In this document: piece by piece, positions 57,001-64,000 of the stretch
How positions within the stretch are numbered: position 1 is the stretch's first letter
Layout of the letters: every line of letters starts with the position of its first letter
The notes under the pieces: model-generated
What the model saw: the letters and a program-made list of their open reading frames with translations, nothing else
Database searches by the model: none
What the model was told of the DNA's origin: nothing
Assembly: GCA_009823395.1 (NCBI GenBank)
Contig: CM020517.1
Location: 18,727,501-18,791,500, forward strand
Origin: Thamnaconus septentrionalis
Lineage: Eukaryota; Chordata; Actinopteri; Tetraodontiformes; Monacanthidae
DNA: 64,000 bases
Direction: 5' to 3'
Program-made: the position numbers and the translations under genes

Positions 57001-60000
57001 AAAGAAACTGTTCAGCGCCTCAGTAATTTGAAGTATACCAACACTGGCAGGAACTCCCAGGTTGGCCTGACCTGACCTGTGAAGTACCTGTTGAAACTTA
57101 CTATGTGTAACATGAGGTAGTCACCAAGACCAGGTGCGCTGTCTATCCGGACCAGGATTCCATCCTTCAGGGAGGTGCTGAAGCCAACAGTGAGCCGGTC
57201 GGTCCTGGTGCTTGGCCTCTCATTGGCTGGCCACTCAAAGGCAATGAGACCTCCTCCTTTGCCAAAGATGTAAGTTGTCCCAGCTGATCAAAACAGAAAA
57301 GAAAAGCAAAGTATTAGTCATGACGGCTACAGATTTATTTATTTTGCCAAAACAAGATTTAGTGTTTGGTCCATTATACTTTTGAAACATTCGGCTTTGC
57401 TTTTCCAACTTTTTTCTACCTCTGTAAGTATATTGTTTCTTTAAACAGTCCCTTGAAAGTAAACTGGAGTGTTTTGCTTCTAGTGTGAACCCCACTGGCA
57501 CTAATCACAGGAAGCGCAAGATGACTTACGGTCATTGCACTGTGTGCCAGTGTAGGAGGTCATGGAGCAGTCGCAGGTGTAGTTCTCCCACTGCTGGATG
57601 CAGATACCCATGTTGGCACAAGAGTCCTCCTGACAAGTGGTGCTGGGACCTGCAGAAGAATCCACATCCACACAGACCACATCCACACACAAAGTCAACA
57701 CAGCATATTTGCAACAAACAATAATAATCATAAGAAGAAGATCTGAAGCTCTCAGGAGTTCCACCTAGCCAAAGTGGAGTATTTTTTGCCATTGCAGGTC
57801 CTGCTAGCTCCCCTAGCGTAGCTCCAAAAAGTCACTCAGTGACCACCGACATTCTGCCTTGCAGACCTCCTCCATGCTGTCGCCACTGCTAATAAGTTTG
57901 TCCAACGAAGCAGCTCACTGACTGACCGAGGATGAGCTTGAGAAGAATTGCTGTATGCAAGTCAAACGATGACATGATGTTTTGTATGTTGGACCTTCTC
58001 ACAGGCTGGCAGCACGTTGGGCTTCCCTCACTGCAGTGGGAACTTCTGTTCTTCTTACCTTAAGAATATTATTCCTACCTTTGTGACTTCTAGACTCGAT
58101 TATTGCAATCAGGACGGCCAAATTCTTATTTTAGGAGCCTACTATAAATTCAAAATGCTACTGCGCATCTCCTAACTTGAACATCATTACATTGCCTCCA
58201 GTAAATCTCAGAATAGAATTGAGGATCCTCCAGACTAGAGATCTTCACTCTTAGGCTCCATCCTTCATTGAAGAGCTCACTGATCCATAAGAACCTCTGA
58301 GAGCCACTCATTCTGAAGATGCAGGACTATTGGTAACTACTGGTAATGGCAACACATTAAGTTTCTAACAAAAATAATTCAACACAATCATCTTGACCTG
58401 CAACAGTTCCTCGCTGAGGAACTGGTGATCATCTCACAGCCAACCAGGTTGGTGAGATGAGGATGAGATGGGATGAGGACCAGTGAGTTGTTGTGTGCAG
58501 TTCTTCACCAATGACTTATAAAATGGTAATAAAATGACCAACAAGTTGTTAGTTCTTGATAACTGATGCAGTTGAACCATCCAATTCCTCAATGAACAAA
58601 CCATCAGTACTGAACTTTGTTATCAAAAAAATAATATTTTGACTGTAGAAACAAACTGTCCCTATGAGGCTTACTTTAGAAAATAAGAATTACACTTATT
58701 TCTCTGAGTGTGTAAACTTCCTGTAACGTAAAATAAAGAAGGGCTTGATGGTGAACTTGATGATCCAACTTAATAACATGGCATTCAAAAGCAAAAATGA
58801 AGCAAAAGCAAAGTTGTGCATCAATGACTTTAATGAAATCTGTAAAAATCTGCTGATGAATGAAAACAAACACAAACAACCAAATAATACACAACGTGCA
58901 CAAAAAAATGCAAACACTTTGTGACATTTCATCAAACAGCATCTGCATTTGGATGTCTCGATGTTGCACTGTGCATGGACATCATGAACACAAAATATGA
59001 CAACAAAACAAATAGGACGACATCAGAAACAAGCACATGACAATGAAATCTCAGCAATGTCCCAGTAAAGAGGAGGTGAAGTGAATTTAGGTGTTTAGAT
59101 TGTCAGCAGCAGCAGGAGGAGGAGCTACATGAGAGAGTAAGAAAAGTAAAAGAAGTGAAAGACTAGAAGAACGTCACTCCTGAACAACTGGAATCTCGCG
59201 CAGGTGTTGTTGTTGCTGCCGGACGTGGAGTTGAAGTACTTTGCGCTGTACTTTGTGTTGGGCGGCAGCCTCATGGACGGAGTACCTTCACATCCTCGGT
59301 CGATCTGGCCGCTGCGGAACAAGGCGTCGCTCAGCAGGTCCGGCAGCCGACCGTTGAGGTCCAGCGAGGCCAAGCAGCCCTGGAAACCTTCTCTGGAGGC
59401 CACCAGCTTGGGCAGGTTGCTGTACATGCCTGGACCCAGTCCTGCGATGAAGAGGTCACCTGGGGGCAGAACAGTAGGGGGCGCCGTCAGGGCCAGCGAG
59501 GGTCTTCTTCTCTGCTGGACTAACCAGACTTAGAAAAGTACATTTTCCCATAAATACGATGATAAAGTTATTGATGATAGTGCAGTATAATGCACGGTGG
59601 CCTGCCACTGGTGCAGAAGATAGTGAGATCCATCAGAGAAGAACGATTTACTAACCCTGGGCCGTAGTTTGGCCCACCAGGACCATCTCCACTGAAGGAC
59701 ATTTAAGGAGACGTTTTGCTGGTTTACTTCCAACATTACACAAAGTTTGTTGAGGCGTCAACAAAAACCAACTCCTGGTTCGACTTGTGCAGGTTCCACC
59801 AAACAAGGGTTTGTCTCACTGAGCCTGAAGAAGAGGCTCTGACATGAAATCCCGTGGTTCTGAGGTTCTGCCTACCTTTCAGGTCCAGGTTCTTGGCTCC
59901 GTTGATGCTTTGGCTGGTGGCCGTCTCGTCCACTTTCAGTGTGTGTGTGTTGCTGTTATCTCTACTGATGGCCACATTGTGCCACTGGTTGTCATTCAGA

Positions 60001-61933
60001 GCCCTGTCACTTTTGCCCTTGATGAGGTTGGGCCCATTCCCAAGGTCAAAGACATAGTGTATGTATCTGTTGGACGGGGGAAAATATACAAGGAGGACAT
60101 TGAAGAGACTGGGCTCACATTCAGTACAGTTAGAACAGAAGACACAGTTTGAATGATAAATATCTTGTTTTTATCAGTTTTCCTGCTCTTTGCACTGCGT
60201 TTTGTTGCTGTAATTAGCTAATTTCCTTCTATTCTATATTCAGTGATTTAGAACTGCCAATCAAACCTGTCAAAATAAAGTGAAAAAAAATAACCGGTGT
60301 GTTGGTGGATTGTCGACCTTTAAGACCGGCCATAATGAGCGCCGGTCAAACTGTCCAATATCGCTGCTTGCATGCATGGCAGTAGTGAGTGGCACTGTGC
60401 GCCACCTACCCTTTGACCAGTTCCACTGCAATGAAGTCATTTCCATCCCCAGAGTTGAAGAGTATAAAGCCATCTGGCGATGTGGTTTTGAACTGAAAAA
60501 AGAGGTGCATGGATGTGTAGGCTTGCAGCGTGGCCAAGCTCAGATAGCTGTTCTTTGATTTGAAAGTGACCGGGTCAGCGATAATGGATCGAATCCCAAA
60601 GCGGGCGTTCAGCTCACAGTAATCAATGTCTCCATTCTTGCACAGGTCAATGTAGAGCATGCCATTAAATCTGAGGGGCAGAGGAGCAGAAGCCACTTCA
60701 CATTGGTGGGAACACACAGCAGAGTTATTTTTTTGTTATTTTTCCCCGACAGGTTGATTTTTTTTTTTTTTCCAACTTCAAAGATTCCAAAGATTTTTAT
60801 TGGTCACATGTCATGTTACACGGCAGTGAAATGTTGGTGTGGCAGCAGAACCTGCTGTGATTGCACATTAAGAGGAATAAAGAAAGTGTAAAAAAGAGAA
60901 TTTATAAAAAGTGGCAGTTAGATTTTACAAATAAATTCAGATTTAAATGAAGTTTTACAAATATAGAAAACACAAAAATACAAGTTATAGATAAGGATGT
61001 TTGAAGTGTTTACAGCATAACATAACATAATTAGTTGCAAACAATGGAATGCAAAAAAATATTACAACATTAACAATAATGGTAGTAACGATACAGTGAA
61101 TAACTATAAGAATAGTAGTGGTAATAATAATGATAGTGCAGTATAATATATTATTATAAACAATGTAGAATAATTAGTTGGCCAGGGTGTAATGTACCTA
61201 AGGCCCTGCAGGTGGCCGATGAAGCTGGATGGGATGCTGGAAACAAAGCGGCGCTCGGTCATAATCCCAGTTTCAATGTTGTGGAACTCCAGTCGTGTGT
61301 GGTCACCAATCATCTGCCCTGAAGACGGAGGGGGAGGGTCAAGGGGACGGGGTGAAAAGAAAGACAAAAACAACAACAACAACAACGACAACAAAAAACA
61401 GAGAAAACACAGCCGCACACAAACACAAAGGGCCGGATTGAAGGAGAATTTTGTTTTTGTTTTCCAATAGAATCACGAGGTCGTGATTGTGTCTCCGTCG
61501 GAAGTCGAATATCGTGATGCATTTTTTAAAGCATCGTTTCAAACTAAATCTGCCGAGAAAATTCTGTGAAAATACCACGACAGTGTAAAGTAAAACCAAT
61601 AAAACCAATGACGACATCGAGACCAGTGTGCGAAATAATATATATATATACATAATGTATATATTGCATCCATGAAATACTGTAGAGTTATTTACTACAG
61701 GCCCCCACCCAAATATTGAGGGGTATTTCACACACTGATCAAGACTATATATGTATATATACACATAGGTACAAATGTTTTCAAAGTTGCATGTGGTGGA
61801 GGCAGATATGTACCTTCTGCTACATCATCGTCAACCATTAGCTTGTAGCTCTTTCCGCGGCGCACCACTCGGACTGTGTGCCACTCATTATCATTAAGCT
61901 TTTGTCCAGCAAACAGAGTCTCGGGTCCCTTGC
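49189..61933 (-). CDS. nrxn3: Neurexin-3, 3' portion (LNS4 to C-terminus), 12 constitutive/cassette exons; 5' part off-window
   Basis: Presynaptic adhesion receptor binding neuroligins, cerebellins and LRRTMs. Exons: 61933-61814, 61318-61198, 60670-60410, 60066-59876, 59459-59286, 57649-57530, 57283-57102, 56482-56311, 55894-55805, 55647-55340, 54604-54526, 49493-49189; phases agree and give 706 aa plus stop, entered in phase. Order: end of LNS4 ([20 protein letters not shown]), LNS5 ([20 protein letters not shown]), EGF3 ([20 protein letters not shown]), LNS6 ([34 protein letters not shown]), stalk ([25 protein letters not shown]), membrane segment ([20 protein letters not shown]), cytoplasmic tail ending KDKEYYV (PDZ ligand). 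NRXN3 rather than NRXN1/2 from MKEKQQS, KKQKNKD, PPEMS and the SS4 sequence. The acceptor of exon 54604 is a weak AAG and the least certain junction. About 12.7 kb here, far more compact than mammalian NRXN3. It could be the nrxn3a or nrxn3b paralogue. Confidence 0.94.
49494..49800 (-). pseudogene. nrxn3: Decayed SS5 long extension of the last nrxn3 exon
   Basis: Directly 5' of the last exon, the minus strand still resembles the long SS5 insert I recall from mammalian NRXN3, in pieces in different frames: [16 protein letters not shown] after a potential acceptor (gtaaag|ataag) at 49800, a Thr/Ser-rich stretch near 49690, [13 protein letters not shown] near 49540, and [15 protein letters not shown] running into the exon. 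The extension is 307 bp (one more than a multiple of three) and has several internal stops. It cannot be used in frame with the transmembrane exon; only the internal acceptor at 49494 works. Confidence 0.6.
52544..52653 (-). CDS. nrxn3: nrxn3 alternative SS5 terminal exon encoding a short hydrophobic tail
   Basis: Acceptor cttacag|cc at 52654, then a 35-codon frame to TAG (52546-52544). It splices in phase from exon 54604-54526 (ending in a single G) and begins [10 protein letters not shown], ending in a hydrophobic run ([15 protein letters not shown]) and RS. This matches, from memory, the mammalian NRXN3 SS5 variant that lacks the transmembrane exon and is reported to be GPI-anchored or secreted: small residues (SSNAA) as a possible omega site, then a hydrophobic tail. 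A G-run polypurine tract lies just 3'. If used, the receptor would lose its cytoplasmic tail and PDZ ligand. Identification rests on splice phase plus recalled similarity. Confidence 0.75.
52860..52965. repeat. (TA)n/(CATA)n microsatellite
   Basis: Interrupted tatata/catacata repeats in the nrxn3 intron before the SS5 exons. Confidence 0.85.
54005..54059. repeat. (CT)n microsatellite
   Basis: About 27 uninterrupted CT units within the large nrxn3 intron. Confidence 0.9.
55805..55894 (-). CDS. nrxn3: nrxn3 splice site 4 (SS4) cassette exon
   Basis: Exactly 90 bp (30 codons), phase 1 on both sides, so it can be skipped without changing frame. It encodes [16 protein letters not shown], the hallmark of the SS4 insert in LNS6, which controls the choice among neuroligin, LRRTM and cerebellin partners. 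Flanking exons end PT-G and begin G-RQLTIF, so both inclusion and exclusion read in frame. It differs from the mammalian insert in its N-terminal third ([13 protein letters not shown]). Confidence 0.92.
58010..58265 (+). mobile_element. Degraded L2/Rex1-type LINE reverse-transcriptase fragment
   Basis: Plus-strand pieces read [10 protein letters not shown] and [13 protein letters not shown] in different frames, the conserved C-terminal end of the RT domain of L2-like LINEs in fish. It is heavily mutated and truncated and sits in the nrxn3 intron between exons 59286-59459 and 57530-57649. Confidence 0.65.
59125..59285 (-). other. nrxn3: In-frame open extension past an nrxn3 exon donor
   Basis: Reading through the donor of exon 59459-59286 stays open for 53 codons ([20 protein letters not shown], then [11 protein letters not shown] and a hydrophobic end) to TAG at 59125. 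The first 35 codons are GC-balanced and coding-like, in contrast to the surrounding AT-rich intron, and carry NST and NNT sequons. It could encode a truncated soluble isoform ending after LNS5 or be chance; I do not recognise it as a known neurexin variant. Confidence 0.3.
60740..60900. mobile_element. Possible dispersed repeat (retroposon 3' end-like)
   Basis: A T-run followed by gatttttattggtcacatg...cagtgaaatg resembles the reverse orientation of common fish retroposon 3' ends. Unclassified; in the nrxn3 intron between exons 61198 and 60670. Confidence 0.25.
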
Positions 61934-64000
61934 CTGAGAACAACCATCAATCACAGAGTTAAAGACATCCAACAACAAGCTCAGACCACTGCTGGCTTGT
62001 TTTCACTCATCAAGGCATTTCAAAAAGAAAAACAAAGGTCAAAAGTTTTTGGACACCCCCTCAATGAAGAATTGAAGAATCGAGTGAATGAAAGAATCAG
62101 TCTGAAGTCTGAAGTTATTGCAGTGGAGTCGCCAACATGGGGCTAAGACCGGAATGTTTCAGCAAGATGATGCCCCCTATAGTCTGAGTGCAATAACTAC
62201 ACAATAACTACAGTATTCTGTCTCATTAACAATAAACAACAAAACCTTTTGAAACAAACCCACAACATAAAAACACTGAGTAATATTTAATGCTCATATG
62301 TGGGATTGAGTTACATTTTAAGGGTGTACAAAAACTTTTTTTTTTTTTTCCTGCCAGGACTGTGTGTGTGTGTCTGTGTGTGTGTAACACAACATTTTGT
62401 TTTGGACAACTTGCATCCCAGATGACTGTAACACAAACAGAGCTACTTTTCCATTTAAGCTAATTGTCGTTTTAATTTTTATCATCAGGAATAACTTTGT
62501 ATTTTTTTCATGAGCAAGTTCATGTCTAACAAAAAGACTGGATGACAGATTTACCTGCACTGTAATTATAGGTGTTAATGGCCCAATTCAAATAATCCAA
62601 AAATAATTATAAAGCTATGAAAGGTGCATTCTAAATTAGCCTTAAATACATCTGTGTCCGTGTATAACTGTGTAAAAGTAGTTCACAGAGATCAGCGCCC
62701 CCAGTGGAATCTTCGGGTGACATGTATTTTATTTTCAATCCACATCAACAATTTTAAGTCAATTTAAATTCAACATATTGTGAGTTGTGTCAGTCAAAGC
62801 ACGGCGACACACTGAGCGATGATAAGTAGCTCAATAGCGCTAGCAGTGTTTTAGCTAAACGCTCCGCTAGGTCAGCTGCTCACGTCCACTGGTCTCCACT
62901 AGGTGGAGACACCTCACTGATTATTGTAGTGTATATAGTGTCACATGTTCTGACTTGTTAATTCACGCTGATCGACACGACCAAGGAGTAAACATTACCT
63001 CCAGAGGGCGCTCTAGGCGTGTGACAACTAGCAGTGTGTGCCGCTCCTGTACCACTCAACATTCATTTAAACACGAACTTAAAGACAACGGAGAAAGACT
63101 GAACACAAGGAGAGAATCCTACTGGGCAGATTAGAAACTGCAGGTGGAGAAATATGCAGCTGAAAAGTGAGCAGCAGAGAGAAAGTTTGGAGTGAGTGAG
63201 AAGCTAGTGAGGGACCTGCAGAGAAGCCAAGGTTGTGATAGTCCTTTAGAAGAGCCCTGTCACATGGTCTGCAGTGAAACCCCACACCCACCCACCCACC
63301 CAGACTGCAGCTGGTTCTTCAACACCAACCACCGCCTGCCCACCAAACCCAACTCCCAACTGGCAACTGACTAGACTGGACTGGACTGGACTGGATTGGG
63401 ACTGGGACTAAGACTGGACTGGGACTGGACTGAACTGGACTAGACTGGACCGGACTAGACTGGACTAGATTGAACTGGGACTGGACTGGACTGGACTGGA
63501 CTGGACTGGACTGGGCTGGACTGGGGCTGGAACTGGGACTGCACTAGACTGGGACTGGGACTGGGACTAAGACTGGACTGGGACTGGACTGAACTGGACT
63601 GGAATGGACTGGACTGGGGCAGGAACTGGGACTGGACTGGACTGGGACTGGGACTGGACTAGGACCGGGACTGTCTGCTCTAAAGAATCACAGGATCCTA
63701 TAGCAACTTGCCTCAACAACTCACTTTAATGTTTTACCATCCAATGGGATTCACCTTTTTTGTAAAAACCTAATTCCAATTAAAAAAGTACGTTTTGATA
63801 CTTTGTAACTCCACTAACTGGAGCTGAATAATGACACAGTAGAATAGCAGAGAAATGATGAGAACATAGAACCCAAACTGGAAGTACGTGGAGCCCAGAA
63901 CCAAATATACAGCAATGAAATGAGGTTATTACAATCCTCAAAAACACTGCTGATTCAAAGCTGCACCTGCCTTTAGACTCCTCACTATAACCTCTTCAAT
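61934..64000. other. nrxn3: nrxn3 intron reaching the window end; no further exon seen
   Basis: The exon at 61933 begins in phase with two bases (GC) of a split codon (probably the Ser of SKGPETLF), so the next upstream exon must exist, but no LNS4 sequence was found up to 64000. The interval is ordinary intronic DNA with a (T)n run at 62336 and a minisatellite at 63370-63670. Confidence 0.6.
63370..63675. repeat. Minisatellite of actgg/gactgg units
   Basis: About 300 bp of 5-6 bp units (actgg, gactgg) with interspersed gggactgg and aact variants, in the nrxn3 intron. Confidence 0.9.

Overview
The window is vertebrate nuclear DNA, almost certainly from a teleost with a fairly compact genome (probably a percomorph). 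The evidence is intron-rich genes with GT/AG junctions, short introns, very dense (CA)n/(GT)n microsatellites, a tRNA-headed SINE with a teleost-type tail, MITE-like foldback elements and intronless RING/B-box/SPRY genes in tandem. Four multi-exon genes could be assembled exon by exon with every phase consistent. All four, plus ankrd9, have human orthologues on chromosome 14q, so this is a teleost counterpart of a 14q block.

Layout. 1-8169: no recognisable gene; one SINE, minisatellites, CA tracts and a non-repetitive block at 4979-5357 that may be regulatory. 8170-12157 (minus): traf3, complete, 12 coding exons, 589 aa, with a non-coding first exon and CpG-rich promoter near 13569-13970. 14607-17661 (minus): rcor1, complete, 13 coding exons, 444 aa. 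18617-19775: a 1.16 kb foldback element. 20538-21384 (plus): ankrd9, single exon, TATA-like promoter, one apparent frameshift. It is divergent from rcor1, as I recall it is in human. 22-25.5 kb: repeats only. 25571-34519: a tandem segmental duplication of about 4.2-4.8 kb, each unit carrying one intronless TRIM gene on the minus strand; each copy has a different single-base frameshift. 35289-44152 (minus): syne3 (nesprin-3), complete, 17 coding exons, 1003 aa, ending in a KASH domain. 49189-61933 (minus): the 3' portion of nrxn3 (from inside LNS4 to the PDZ-binding C-terminus); its 5' part lies beyond the window end.

How the genes relate. traf3 (TNF-receptor/TLR adaptor), rcor1 (LSD1/HDAC corepressor scaffold), syne3 (outer nuclear membrane KASH protein) and nrxn3 (presynaptic adhesion receptor) share no pathway; they are syntenic neighbours. 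The richest biology is in nrxn3. It has a 90-bp SS4 cassette exon, an alternative SS5 terminal exon encoding a short hydrophobic (GPI-anchor-like) tail, a decayed SS5 extension upstream of the last exon, and no space for a beta-neurexin first exon in the usual intron. About 8.2 kb of reconstructed coding sequence in the four multi-exon genes has no frame break. That makes the frame breaks in the two TRIM copies and ankrd9 worth checking as real rather than dismissing as poor assembly.
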